Assembly (NCBI GenBank): GCA_012729875.1
Contig: JAAYCC010000232.1
Span: 1 to 15,856 of the forward strand
Source: Clostridiales bacterium
GTDB lineage: Bacteria; Bacillota; Clostridia; Oscillospirales; Oscillospiraceae
Reading direction: 5' to 3'
DNA length: 15,856 bases
The notes beneath the pieces are model-generated. The model worked only from the letters and a program-made list of their open reading frames with translations. It ran no database searches and had not been told where the DNA came from. Below, one piece after another: positions 1 to 8,291 of this stretch; within the stretch, counting starts at the first letter, position 1; every line of letters starts with the position of its first letter. The position numbers and the translations under genes were made by a program.

Positions 1-259
1 CCAAAGCCCACGCCAGTCCCTTTGCCGTAGACACGCCTATGCGTATCCCGGTAAACGAGCCCGGGCCGTTTGAAACGGCGATAAGGTCTATTTCCGATAA
101 GGTGAGGCCGAGATTTTTGAACATATCCTCCGCCATAGGGAGCAGAGTGCGGCTGTGTGTCAGCCCACAGTTTTGAAAATACTGGGCAAGCAGCCCGTTT
201 TCGTCACAGACGGCGACCGACGCCGATTTTGCGCTGGAGTCGAATCCGAGTATCCTCAT
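1..259 (-). CDS. tsaB: TsaB, t6A tRNA modification scaffold protein (C-terminus outside window)
   Basis: This gene starts at ATG 257-259 and leaves the window at base 1, so only about 86 N-terminal residues are visible. The protein begins MRILGFDSSAKSASVAV, the ASKHA-fold opening of the YeaZ/TsaB family, and carries the diagnostic stretch NGPGSFTGIRIGVSTAKGLA near residues 65-84. TsaB is a catalytically inactive paralogue of TsaD. By family knowledge it dimerises with TsaD and, with TsaE, transfers the threonylcarbamoyl group to A37 of ANN-decoding tRNAs in the cytoplasm. Its start overlaps the tsaE stop in an ATGA arrangement, so translation is probably coupled. tsaD and tsaE lie directly upstream, which supports the call. 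The rest of the protein cannot be judged here. Confidence 0.95.
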   Translation of the reverse strand, partial: MRILGFDSSAKSASVAVCDENGLLAQYFQNCGLTHSRTLLPMAEDMFKNLGLTLSEIDLIAVSNGPGSFTGIRIGVSTAKGLAWAL

Positions 260-681
260 TGAAAATCCCCCTCCACAGTCAGCTTTCTCTCTGAATCTGA
301 GAGCTTTTCTATTGCTACGGAGATCTCTGTGCCGTCAAAAGCGTCACGGACATTTTCGCTCCACTCGACAACACATATTCCCCCTCGGCCTATATAGTCC
401 TCCCAGCCGATGTCGAAAAGCTCGTCGGCGCTTTTAAGACGGTACATGTCGAAGTGGAAAAGCTCGGTTTCTCCATCGTACTCGTTGACTATCGTGAAGG
501 TGGGGCTGGTGACGCGGGAAGCGGAGCCGAGTCCCCTTGCCATGCCGCGCACAAAGGCGGTCTTGCCCGCGCCGAGGTCGCCGTACATCGCGACAACGGC
601 GCCGGGCTTGAGACTTCTTGCAAGGGCAGCTCCGGCGTTTTCGGTATCTGTAACGGATTTTGATATTATCTCCAGCTTCAT
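256..681 (-). CDS. tsaE: TsaE, t6A tRNA modification ATPase
   Basis: This 141-residue protein has the usual size of the TsaE (YjeE/YdiB) family. It shows a P-loop GDLGAGKT at residues 34-41, the SPTF segment at 59-62, the HFDMYRL motif at 76-82 and the conserved VVEW near 104-107. In the family, TsaE is a small P-loop ATPase that binds the TsaB-TsaD complex and resets it between rounds of t6A37 synthesis; it acts in the cytoplasm. The ATG at 679-681 follows the tsaD stop by three bases and has a GGAG-type binding site inside the end of tsaD. The stop codon overlaps the tsaB start. Tight packing with tsaD and tsaB indicates one operon and stoichiometric production of the complex. Confidence 0.97.
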   Translation of the reverse strand: MKLEIISKSVTDTENAGAALARSLKPGAVVAMYGDLGAGKTAFVRGMARGLGSASRVTSPTFTIVNEYDGETELFHFDMYRLKSADELFDIGWEDYIGRGGICVVEWSENVRDAFDGTEISVAIEKLSDSERKLTVEGDFQ

Positions 682-684
682 GGT

Positions 685-1686
685 CTATATCTCCATATTT
701 GCATAAGCGTTCAGGTCGCTGCCCGCGCGTGTCCCAGCCAGAAACTCGTAATAGCCCTGACAGCCTATCATGGCTCCGTTGTCTCCGCAGAGAGACAGGG
801 GCGGTACAAACAGCTCTACACCGGCTCTCTCGGCCGCTGCCGCAAAATCCGCGCGTATGCGCGAGTTTGCGGCGACTCCTCCGGCAACGGCTATCCTGCT
901 GTAACCCAGCTCTTTTGCCAGCGTCATCGTGCGGGGGACAAGGCTCTCGGATACCGCGCGGGCAAAGGAGGCGCAGAGGCTCTCACGGTCAAGCTCCTCG
1001 CCCTTCTGCTCGGCGTTGTGGACCAGATTCACGACGGCGGTTTTTAGACCCGAAAAGCTCATATCGTAGGGGTTCCCCTCCACATGGGCGCGGGGGAGAT
1101 CATATTTTTTATCGTCTCCGGACTGTGACAGCCTGTCCACATGCTTGCCGCCGGGATAGGGCAACCCGAGAACACGGGCGGTCTTGTCGAAGCACTCTCC
1201 CGCGGCATCGTCACGGGTGGAACCGAGTATCTTCATATCCGTGTAGCCGCGGACGTCTACAAGCATCGTGTTTCCGCCGGATATTGCAAGGCAGAGAAAC
1301 GGCGGCTCAAGCTCGGGAAACGCGATGTAATTTGCCGCGATGTGGCCCTTTATGTGGTGAACCGGTATCAGCGGAATGCCCAGAGCCAGCGCCGCGGACT
1401 TTGCAAAGTTTACGCCTACAAGCACGGCGCCTATTAGCCCCGGCGCATAGGATACGGCCAAAGCGTCTAGGTCGGTTTTTTTGATGCCGGCCGCGTCCAC
1501 GGCGCGCTGCGCCAGCTGAGAGATAACCTCGACATGTGAGCGCGAGGCTATCTCGGGTACGACACCGCCGTAGACGGCATGCAGGTCTGCCTGCGAGAAT
1601 ATCTGATCGGTGAGTACCTCTCTGCCGTTTCGGGTTATTGCTACTGCGGTTTCATCGCAGGTACTTTCAATTGACATTATCAGCAT
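685..1686 (-). CDS. tsaD: TsaD, tRNA N6-adenosine threonylcarbamoyltransferase
   Basis: This 333-residue protein is full length for the TsaD (Gcp/YgjD) family. It opens with SIESTCDETAVA (the family pattern is GIESSCDET) and carries the metal-binding HxxxH in HHIKGH at residues 110-115. Further landmarks are the AISGGNTMLV stretch near 135-145 and the C-terminal LCGDNGAMIG, whose Asp completes the metal site. TsaD transfers threonylcarbamoyl from threonylcarbamoyl-AMP to N6 of A37 in tRNAs. The chosen ATG (1684-1686) has GGAGG nine bases upstream; a second in-frame ATG three codons later is less well placed. The gene overlaps the end of rimI by 20 bases, so the two are probably translationally coupled. 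The enzyme that makes the intermediate (TsaC) is not in this window. Confidence 0.97.
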   Translation of the reverse strand: MLIMSIESTCDETAVAITRNGREVLTDQIFSQADLHAVYGGVVPEIASRSHVEVISQLAQRAVDAAGIKKTDLDALAVSYAPGLIGAVLVGVNFAKSAALALGIPLIPVHHIKGHIAANYIAFPELEPPFLCLAISGGNTMLVDVRGYTDMKILGSTRDDAAGECFDKTARVLGLPYPGGKHVDRLSQSGDDKKYDLPRAHVEGNPYDMSFSGLKTAVVNLVHNAEQKGEELDRESLCASFARAVSESLVPRTMTLAKELGYSRIAVAGGVAANSRIRADFAAAAERAGVELFVPPLSLCGDNGAMIGCQGYYEFLAGTRAGSDLNAYANMEI

Positions 1687-2143
1687 TGTCTCTATCCTCC
1701 GGCCTGAAAAACAGGGTCATGAGCCGGGCGTTCTCCTTTGGGTTTTCATAGTAGTTTTTCCGTGTGCCAACCGTTACGAAACCGTGCTTCTCATACAGCG
1801 CTACTGCGGGAGCGTTGCTCTCACGGACCTCCAGTGTCATAAACGCCAGACTGTCCTTCGTGTGCTCTACAAGCGCGTCTATGAGAGCGTCGGCAACGCC
1901 GCGCCTGCGGTACTGCCGGGCCACGGCGATATTGGAGATATACCCCTCATCTATCACCGTCATCAGCCCTATATAGCCCAAAACCGCTTCACGGTCGACT
2001 GCGGCCAGGAAGAGGCAGTTTTCGGCATTCATCTGGTTTTCCAGCGCGCTGCGGTTCCAGGGCAATGAGAAGCAGAGCTTCTCGATCTCCAGAATGGAAT
2101 CAATATGTTCTGGGGAGACATCGACAATAGAAAAGTCCGTCAT
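1667..2143 (-). CDS. rimI: RimI-like ribosomal protein / N-alpha-acetyltransferase (GNAT)
   Basis: This is a GNAT-fold acetyltransferase of 158 residues. The acetyl-CoA-binding motif is VARQYRRRGVADAL (74-87). The family signature LEVRESN...ALYEKHGF follows, with E105 and Y117 in the places of the general base and acid known from Salmonella RimI. RimI acetylates the N-terminal alanine of ribosomal protein bS18 and is commonly encoded beside tsaB/tsaD in Firmicutes. The ATG at 2141-2143 overlaps the polA stop as ATGA and has GGAG nine bases upstream. An in-frame TTG at 2158 would add five residues but lacks such a site. The last 20 bases overlap tsaD. The substrate is inferred from family and context only. 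Confidence 0.9.
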   Translation of the reverse strand: MTDFSIVDVSPEHIDSILEIEKLCFSLPWNRSALENQMNAENCLFLAAVDREAVLGYIGLMTVIDEGYISNIAVARQYRRRGVADALIDALVEHTKDSLAFMTLEVRESNAPAVALYEKHGFVTVGTRKNYYENPKENARLMTLFFRPEDRDNADNVN

Positions 2144-4698
2144 TTCGCCTCGCTCCAACTCTTGCCAGTGTGCGCTTCAACGGTCAGAGGGACGGAGTAG
2201 CTCACTACGTTTTCCATCTCCTCGGTCAGAATGATCTTGACGCGCCCGGCCTCGGCTTCCGGACATTCCACGATCAGCTCGTCATGCACCTGCAGTATGA
2301 GCTTTGACTCGAGGTGCTCCTCCTCAAGCCGTCTGGCTACATTTACCATGGCGAGCTTTATCACGTCTGCCGCGGTGCCCTGTATTGGTGTGTTAAGAGC
2401 CGCCCTCTCGCCGAAAGCGCGGGTGTTGTGGTTCGCGGCTTTCAGCTCCGGCAGCGGACGCCGCCTGCCGAACAGGGTCGTGACATAGCCGCTTTGCTTC
2501 GCCTCCTCCACCACGTTTTTCATGTAATCCCGCACCCCGTGGTATTTTGAGAGGTATGCATCTATATATGCCTTGGCCTCACTCGGAAACACGCCTATGT
2601 CCTGGGAGAGCGAGAACGCGGATATGCCGTATACTATACCGAAGTTGACAGCCTTTGCGCGGCTGCGCTGAAGGGGCGTCACCTCGGAAAGAGGTATGCC
2701 GAACACCCGGGAGGCGGTCACCGCATGTATGTCCTCGCCGCTGAAAAACGCGTCTCTCATGGTCTCATCGCCGCTGATGTGCGCCAGCAGCCGAAGCTCA
2801 ATCTGACTGTAATCCGCGTCAACAAGCACTTTGCCGCTCTCCGCCACGAACATCTTTCGCAGCTCCGCGCCGAGTTCGGTGCGTATGGGGATGTTCTGCA
2901 GATTCGGCTCCGTACTTGAGAGCCTGCCAGTGGCTGTGACCGTCATCTGAAAGCTGGTGTGTATGCGTCCGTCGGGCCCTATAACCTTTAAAAGACCATC
3001 GGCATAGGTGGATAAGAGCTTGGTCAGCTGGCGGTATTCGAGAATCTTGTCTATTACCGGGTGCTTGTTGCGCAGCTCCTCCAAAATCTCCGCCTTGGTG
3101 CTCCAGCCGGTCTTTGTCTTCTTGCCTCCGGGCAGCATCAGCTCTTCAAAAAGCACCTCCCCCAATTGCTTGGGAGAGTTTATGTTGAACTCCCGTCCGG
3201 CGAGCTGCCATATTTCCTTTTCCAGCTCTCCTATACGAACGGAGAGTACGGAGCCGAATTCATGCAGAGCCTTTTTGTCGACACAAAAGCCAGTGCGCTC
3301 CATCTGTGCGAGAACAGCACACAGGGGCAGCTCGATTTTTTCAAACAGCTCTGTCATGCCCTCGTCTTCCAAACGCTCTTTTAAAACAGGCATGAGCCTG
3401 AACACAGCCTCTGCGCCCTTCTTCTCTTCGCCGAGATATTTGACGGATATCTGTGAAAGCTCGTAGCCCGACGCTGTGGGGTCTATGAGGTATGCGGCAA
3501 GCGCAGTGTCGAAGACAAAGGCGCCGCAATCGAGATTTTCCGACAGAAGCAGACCCATAAAGTCCTTGTTATTGTGGGAAATCTTATGAAATTGTTCAGA
3601 AAACAGGCTTTTAAGAAAGGAATTGTAGTGGTCGCCGATGTCTGTCCAGCGTACGGTATAGACCGCGTTTCCGTCGCAGATCTCCAGGGCGTCCAGATTT
3701 CCGCCAAGCGGCAAAACCGAAATGACCGGCAGAGCTTTCCAAGCTCCACTGAGCGTCTCAAGCTCGGCTCTGTCCGTGACGGTTTTCTGAGGCATGGCGG
3801 GAGCCGCCGGGAGCTTTTCCCCTGTCCCCGGTTTAATCCCCCATTTCTCTATCAGGGAGTTAAAGCCCAGACGGAAGAAAACCTCGTATGCGGCGCCGTC
3901 AAACTGTGCCGTGAACCTGCAGCAGTCGGGTTTGAAATCTATCGGCACATCGGTCACTATGGCGGCGAGCTCATAGCTCATTCTTGCGTCCTCCTCGCCC
4001 TCGGCAAGCTTTGTTCGGACGCCGTCCTTTACATCAAGGGCCGAAAGCCCGGCATATATCTCGTCTATACCGCCATAGCTCTGCACAAGGCCCATTGCGG
4101 TCTTCTCGCCTATGCCCTTGACGCCGGGGATGTTGTCCGAGGGGTCGCCCATAAGAGCTTTGAGGTCTATTATCTTTTTCGGCTCAAAGCCGTATTCCTC
4201 GGCAAAAACTCCCGGAGTATACTCGCTTGTCTCGGTTCTCCCCGCGCGGGATTTGACGTGCAGGACATGGGTGCTCTCCGTCAGAAGCTGGAAGCTGTCC
4301 TTGTCGCCGGTGACTATAAGGCACTCGTCACCGTTTCTCTCGCAGATAATACTGACAGTTCCGATGATATCGTCGGCCTCGTAGCCCTCCATCTCAAGAC
4401 AAGTTATGCCCAGAGCGCCAAGCACCTCCTTGATAATCGGCATCTGGACAGCCAGATCCTCCGGCATGGGCTTGCGCTGCGCCTTATAAGCCCCGTACTG
4501 CCTGTGGCGAAAGGTCGGCGCTTTGAGATCAAAGGCGGCACAGAGCGCATCGGGCTTTTGTTCATCAATCAGCTTTTTCAGTATGGTGAGAAAGCCGAAC
4601 ACCCCGTTTGTGGGCGTTCCGTCCGGTGCGTTGAGCATACGGATGCCGTAGTAAGCCCGGCTTATTACGCTGTTGCCGTCGAGTATCATCAGTTTCAT
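2140..4698 (-). CDS. polA: DNA polymerase I with 5'-nuclease domain and degenerate 3'-5' exonuclease domain
   Basis: This 852-residue protein has the three-domain layout of bacterial DNA polymerase I. The 5' nuclease covers about 1-290, with D7, D109/D110, TGDKDSF (130-136) and the DNA-binding GDPSDNIPGVKGIGEKTA loop (184-201). The middle domain (about 305-460) has the exonuclease fold, but the first catalytic D-x-E motif is missing: the region around 325-340 reads ISVLPLGGNLDALEI. The polymerase domain carries motif A VDADYSQIELR (catalytic D629), motif B RSRAKAVNFGIVYG (K682, F686, Y690) and motif C VHDELIVE (D806, E807). It fills gaps after excision repair and removes RNA primers. The ATG at 4696-4698 follows an AAGGA site by seven bases. 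uvrB sits directly upstream, a fitting repair partner. Confidence 0.97.
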   Translation of the reverse strand: MKLMILDGNSVISRAYYGIRMLNAPDGTPTNGVFGFLTILKKLIDEQKPDALCAAFDLKAPTFRHRQYGAYKAQRKPMPEDLAVQMPIIKEVLGALGITCLEMEGYEADDIIGTVSIICERNGDECLIVTGDKDSFQLLTESTHVLHVKSRAGRTETSEYTPGVFAEEYGFEPKKIIDLKALMGDPSDNIPGVKGIGEKTAMGLVQSYGGIDEIYAGLSALDVKDGVRTKLAEGEEDARMSYELAAIVTDVPIDFKPDCCRFTAQFDGAAYEVFFRLGFNSLIEKWGIKPGTGEKLPAAPAMPQKTVTDRAELETLSGAWKALPVISVLPLGGNLDALEICDGNAVYTVRWTDIGDHYNSFLKSLFSEQFHKISHNNKDFMGLLLSENLDCGAFVFDTALAAYLIDPTASGYELSQISVKYLGEEKKGAEAVFRLMPVLKERLEDEGMTELFEKIELPLCAVLAQMERTGFCVDKKALHEFGSVLSVRIGELEKEIWQLAGREFNINSPKQLGEVLFEELMLPGGKKTKTGWSTKAEILEELRNKHPVIDKILEYRQLTKLLSTYADGLLKVIGPDGRIHTSFQMTVTATGRLSSTEPNLQNIPIRTELGAELRKMFVAESGKVLVDADYSQIELRLLAHISGDETMRDAFFSGEDIHAVTASRVFGIPLSEVTPLQRSRAKAVNFGIVYGISAFSLSQDIGVFPSEAKAYIDAYLSKYHGVRDYMKNVVEEAKQSGYVTTLFGRRRPLPELKAANHNTRAFGERAALNTPIQGTAADVIKLAMVNVARRLEEEHLESKLILQVHDELIVECPEAEAGRVKIILTEEMENVVSYSVPLTVEAHTGKSWSEAK

Positions 4699-4737
4699 CT
4701 TGCTGTCCTTTCGGTCGAAGCCGCATAAGCGGCGCTG

Positions 4738-6705
4738 TCATTTTTCTCCGCGCAGACGGATGATTCTGTCGCGCAGCTCTGCGGCTATCTCGAATTCGAG
4801 CATCTTTGCCGCCTCTCTCATCTGCTTTTCCAGCTTGTCTATGAGCTCCCGCTTTTCCGAAGCGGTCATCCTCACGCCCGCCCTGTTCTTCTCGTCCTCG
4901 GTGATATCTTCCGATATCTCCAGCAGATCGCGCACGGATTTGACAATGGTTTTCGGCACAATGCCGTGAGCTTCGTTGTATGCCGCCTGCTTTTCACGGC
5001 GGCGGTCTGTCTCGTCGATTGCCGCCCTCATGGACGGAGTGACCTCATCGGCATACATGATGACAAGCCCTTCCGCGTTCCTAGCGGCCCGGCCTATTGT
5101 CTGAATAAGGCTCGTCTCACTTCTTAAAAAGCCCTCCTTGTCCGCATCCAGAATTGCCACAAGTGACACCTCGGGCAGATCTAGACCCTCGCGCAGCAGG
5201 TTTATACCGATGAGCACGTCGAACTCACCCAAACGGAGATCCCTTATTATTTCCATACGCTCAATAGCTGCGATATCGTGGTGCATATAGCGGCACTTTA
5301 TGCCCGCGCCGCCGAGGTAGCCCGTCAGGTCCTCCGCCATCTTCTTTGTGAGCGTCGTGACCAGCGTGCGCTCGCCCTTTTCCGCGCGGGCGTTGATTTC
5401 GCCTATTAGGTCGTCTATCTGGCCCTCGGAGGGGCGAACCGATATCTCCGGGTCAAGCAGTCCCGTGGGCCTTATTATCTGCTCGGCTATCTGAGCGGAG
5501 TGCTGCTTTTCAAATTCGCCCGGGGTCGCGGAGACATATATCACCTGATTAATACGGGATCGGAACTCGTCAAACTTGAGCGGGCGGTTGTCAAAAGCCG
5601 AGGGCAGACGGAAGCCGTACTGCACAAGGCTCTCCTTGCGGGCACGGTCGCCGTTGTACATGGCGCGCACCTGCGGCAGCGTCACATGGCTCTCGTCCAC
5701 GAACATTATAAAGTCTTTCGGGAAATAGTCCAGAAGGGTCATGGGCGCGCTGCCCGGAGCTCTGCCGCTGATTATGCGGGAGTAGTTCTCTATGCCGGAG
5801 CAGTAGCCCAGCTCCTGCATCATCTCTATGTCATAGTCTGTACGCTGCTTTATGCGCTGGGCCTCGATCAGCTTCCCGCTCTCCTCAAAGGATCTGACCT
5901 GCTCGTCACACTCGCGGCGTATCTCATGAATGGCCGCCGCCATTTTCTCCTTTGTGGTGACATAGTGGGAGGCGGGGTAGATGGCTATGTGAGAGAGATT
6001 GCGTATCGGCTTGCCGGTCACGACGCTGATCTCGCTTATCCTGTCCACCTCGTCGCCGAAAAACTCGACCCTTATCGCGGTATCCTGGGAGTATGCCGGG
6101 AATATCTCCACAGTATCTCCACGGACACGGAACATATTACGCCCGAAGGCGATGTCGTTTCGCTCATAGCGTATATCGATCAGCCGGCGCAGGAGCTCGT
6201 CCCTGCCCTCGGAACGGCCCGGGCGCAGGGAGATGACCATTGATGCATAGTCAATGGGGTCGCCCAAACCGTATATACACGACACAGAGGAGACGACGAT
6301 AACATCCCTTCGTTCCGAGAGAGAAGAGGTCGCGCTGTGGCGCAGTCTGTCTATCTCGTCGTTTATGGAGCTGTCCTTCTCTATGAATGTATCAGTATGA
6401 GGTATGTATGCCTCGGGCTGGTAGTAGTCGTAGTAGGACACGAAATACTCCACGGCGTTGTCGGGGAAAAACTCCCGAAACTCGGCGCAGAGCTGCGCCG
6501 CCAGTATTTTATTGTGTGCAAGAACAAGGGCCGGTCTCTGCAGCTTTTCAATGACTTTGGCCATTGTAAAGGTCTTTCCACTGCCGGTCACGCCCAGAAG
6601 AGTCTGCTCCTCAAAGGAGAGCTCCGCCCCTTTTACCAGGGCTTCAATAGCCTCCGGCTGGTCTCCGGAGGGGGAGTATTCACTTACAACACGGAATTCG
6701 GGCAT
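4738..6705 (-). CDS. uvrB: UvrB, excinuclease ABC subunit B
   Basis: This 655-residue protein has normal UvrB length and is complete. It shows Walker A GVTGSGKT (38-45), the aromatic beta-hairpin YYDYYQPEAY (91-100) that clamps and probes damaged DNA, the DESH box near residue 335, helicase motifs GINLLREGLDLPEVSLVAIL and QTIGRAARNAEG, and a C-terminal UVR domain (about 615-650) that contacts UvrC. UvrB takes over damaged DNA from UvrA and recruits UvrC for dual incision. The ATG at 6703-6705 has AAGGAG nine bases upstream. uvrA and uvrC are not in the window, while polA, which fills the resulting gap, follows after 39 bases. The gene is 34 bases behind pyk, so it probably shares the pyk transcript. 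Confidence 0.98.
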   Translation of the reverse strand: MPEFRVVSEYSPSGDQPEAIEALVKGAELSFEEQTLLGVTGSGKTFTMAKVIEKLQRPALVLAHNKILAAQLCAEFREFFPDNAVEYFVSYYDYYQPEAYIPHTDTFIEKDSSINDEIDRLRHSATSSLSERRDVIVVSSVSCIYGLGDPIDYASMVISLRPGRSEGRDELLRRLIDIRYERNDIAFGRNMFRVRGDTVEIFPAYSQDTAIRVEFFGDEVDRISEISVVTGKPIRNLSHIAIYPASHYVTTKEKMAAAIHEIRRECDEQVRSFEESGKLIEAQRIKQRTDYDIEMMQELGYCSGIENYSRIISGRAPGSAPMTLLDYFPKDFIMFVDESHVTLPQVRAMYNGDRARKESLVQYGFRLPSAFDNRPLKFDEFRSRINQVIYVSATPGEFEKQHSAQIAEQIIRPTGLLDPEISVRPSEGQIDDLIGEINARAEKGERTLVTTLTKKMAEDLTGYLGGAGIKCRYMHHDIAAIERMEIIRDLRLGEFDVLIGINLLREGLDLPEVSLVAILDADKEGFLRSETSLIQTIGRAARNAEGLVIMYADEVTPSMRAAIDETDRRREKQAAYNEAHGIVPKTIVKSVRDLLEISEDITEDEKNRAGVRMTASEKRELIDKLEKQMREAAKMLEFEIAAELRDRIIRLRGEK

Positions 6706-6739
6706 TCAGCAGATCTCCTTTTGCGTGGGGGCGAGGCGG

Positions 6740-8155
6740 TTATGCCTGCATAACTTTGATGAAATTCGTAGAGCCGGATACGCCTATGGGCACTCCGGCA
6801 GTCAAAACAACGGTGTCTCCGACATTGAGCAGCCCTATATTTACTAGAGTTTTGAGGCCGTTTTCGAATAGCTTGTCCAGAGTTCCCTCGTTTGCCACGA
6901 CGGCGGGCGTAACGCCCCAGCTGAGACTGAGCTGACGGAAGGTAGTCTCGCTGCTGGTGCAGGCGATGACCCGGCAGCCGGGGCGGAAGGCGGATATCTC
7001 CATCGCCGTGCGCCCTGAGAGGGTAAAAGCCACGACCGCCTCGGCGTCAAGGTCAAGAGCGGAGGTACAGGCGGCGTGTGAGATGGCATGGGTTATGTTA
7101 TCCCGGCAGCAGAACTCGGAATTTTTGAAGCGCTTGGCATAGTTTATCTCCTCTTCCGTTCGCTCCGCAAGACGCACCATAGTTTTAAGCGACTGTACGG
7201 GAAATTTACCAGCTGCGGTCTCGCCGGAGAGCATCAGCGCGCTTGTGCCGTCATAAACGGCGTTGGCAACGTCCGTGGCTTCAGCTCTGGTGGGACGGGG
7301 ACAGCTCATCATGGAGTCCAGCATCTGTGTCGCGGTGATGACGGGCTTGCCCTGACGATAGACTTTTTTTATGAGTTCCTTTTGTATTATCGGGACTTCC
7401 TCAAGCGGGAGCTCGGAGCCGAGGTCGCCGCGGGCGATCATAATACCGTCGCTGACCTCCAGTATCTCGTCGATATTCTGAACCCCCTGCAGGTTCTCAA
7501 TTTTTGATATTATTTTTATCTTCTCCCCGCCGTTCCAGTTGAGCAGAGTGCGGATTTCCTTTACGTCGTCGGCGGAGCGCACAAACGACGCCGCGACAAA
7601 ATCGTAGCCCTGCTTGCAGCAGAACATGAGGTCGTCGTAATCCTCTTGACTGACGAAGGGCATGTTGAGGCGCACTCCCGGGACATTTATACCCTTGCGG
7701 TCGGATATGGGGCCGTCGTTCTCCACGGTGCAGATTATTTCCGTGGCCGTAGTGCGCATGACGCGCAGACTTATTTTTGCGTCGTCCAGCATGATACGGT
7801 CGCCGATCCTGACGTCCTTAGGGAGCTCTTTATACGAGATCTGGGCGCGCTCGGAGGTCCCGGCACATTCCTCGGTCGTCAGAATGAAGCTGTCGCCGGC
7901 TTTGAGCATGGCCTTACCGTCGGAGAAGGTGCCAAGACGTATTTCGGGCCCCTTGGTGTCCATTAGGGCCGCAACCGGGCGGTCCATCTCCGTACGGATG
8001 GCCTTGAGCAGATCAAGGCGTTTCTTCTGATCCTCGTGGGTGCCGTGTGAGAAATTGAAGCGGGCTACGTCCATTCCGTTCTCAATCAGCTGATGTATGA
8101 CCTCGGGACTGTCGGTGGCGGGGCCGAGGGTGCATATTATCTTTGTATTTCGCAT
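6740..8155 (-). CDS. pyk: Pyruvate kinase, short form
   Basis: This enzyme converts phosphoenolpyruvate and ADP to pyruvate and ATP in glycolysis. From the chosen start it has 471 residues, the size of bacterial pyruvate kinases without the extra C-terminal PEP-utiliser-like domain found in Bacillus Pyk. Visible signatures are MRNTKIICTLGPAT at the N-terminus, substrate-binding R32 with NFSHG (34-38), MDTKGPEIRLG (65-75), the active-site signature IISKIEN with K218 and E220, ARGDLG with D244, and ATQMLDSM (275-282). The frame stays open to 8209, but ATG 8153-8155 follows AGGAGG (about 11 bases) and gives the standard N-terminus. A TATAAT promoter lies just upstream, and uvrB follows closely. 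Placing a glycolytic gene at the head of a repair/t6A operon is unusual. Confidence 0.97.
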   Translation of the reverse strand: MRNTKIICTLGPATDSPEVIHQLIENGMDVARFNFSHGTHEDQKKRLDLLKAIRTEMDRPVAALMDTKGPEIRLGTFSDGKAMLKAGDSFILTTEECAGTSERAQISYKELPKDVRIGDRIMLDDAKISLRVMRTTATEIICTVENDGPISDRKGINVPGVRLNMPFVSQEDYDDLMFCCKQGYDFVAASFVRSADDVKEIRTLLNWNGGEKIKIISKIENLQGVQNIDEILEVSDGIMIARGDLGSELPLEEVPIIQKELIKKVYRQGKPVITATQMLDSMMSCPRPTRAEATDVANAVYDGTSALMLSGETAAGKFPVQSLKTMVRLAERTEEEINYAKRFKNSEFCCRDNITHAISHAACTSALDLDAEAVVAFTLSGRTAMEISAFRPGCRVIACTSSETTFRQLSLSWGVTPAVVANEGTLDKLFENGLKTLVNIGLLNVGDTVVLTAGVPIGVSGSTNFIKVMQA

Positions 8156-8214
8156 ATTGACATTGACCTCCTGCCTTGAAGTAGGATACCTATATTCATA
8201 ATAAACCATCCTCT

Positions 8215-8245
8215 ATTATACACCAAAGCAGCTAAAAAGCCACAA
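8215..8245 (-). promoter_or_regulatory. Predicted sigma-A promoter of the pyk operon
   Basis: Reading the minus strand, a perfect -10 box TATAAT occupies 8220-8215. No good -35 exists: TTGTGG (8245-8240) is 19 bases away, and the hexamer at the ideal 17-base distance matches only weakly. The predicted transcript start near 8208 would leave a leader of about 50 bases before pyk. This is the only recognisable promoter ahead of the seven-gene run that ends with tsaB. Confidence 0.6.
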
Positions 8246-8277
8246 AAAATTAGCGCGGAACCAACAAGTTCCGCGCT
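8244..8277 (-). terminator. Rho-independent terminator of the BceAB-type operon
   Basis: A perfect 10-bp stem (AGCGCGGAAC with GTTCCGCGCT, 8252-8261 and 8268-8277) with a 6-base loop is followed on the minus strand by a run of six T (8249-8244). It lies 14 bases behind the permease stop codon and directly in front of the pyk promoter, so it separates the two transcription units. Confidence 0.93.
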
Positions 8278-8291
8278 GTAATGCCTAAGTC

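Noticed and set aside
660..1484. Long plus-strand open frame (274 codons) opposite tsaD
   Set aside because: It lies antisense to a clear tsaD gene, is rich in Arg, Ser and Pro as expected for a shadow frame, and has no ribosome binding site or family likeness.
3574..4728. Long plus-strand open frame (384 codons) opposite polA
   Set aside because: It mirrors the intact polA coding frame; composition and lack of recognisable motifs mark it as an antisense artefact.
4719..4733. Small hairpin GCCGC-ATAA-GCGGC between uvrB and polA
   Set aside because: The stem is only 5 bp and no T-run follows on the minus strand, so it does not support a terminator.
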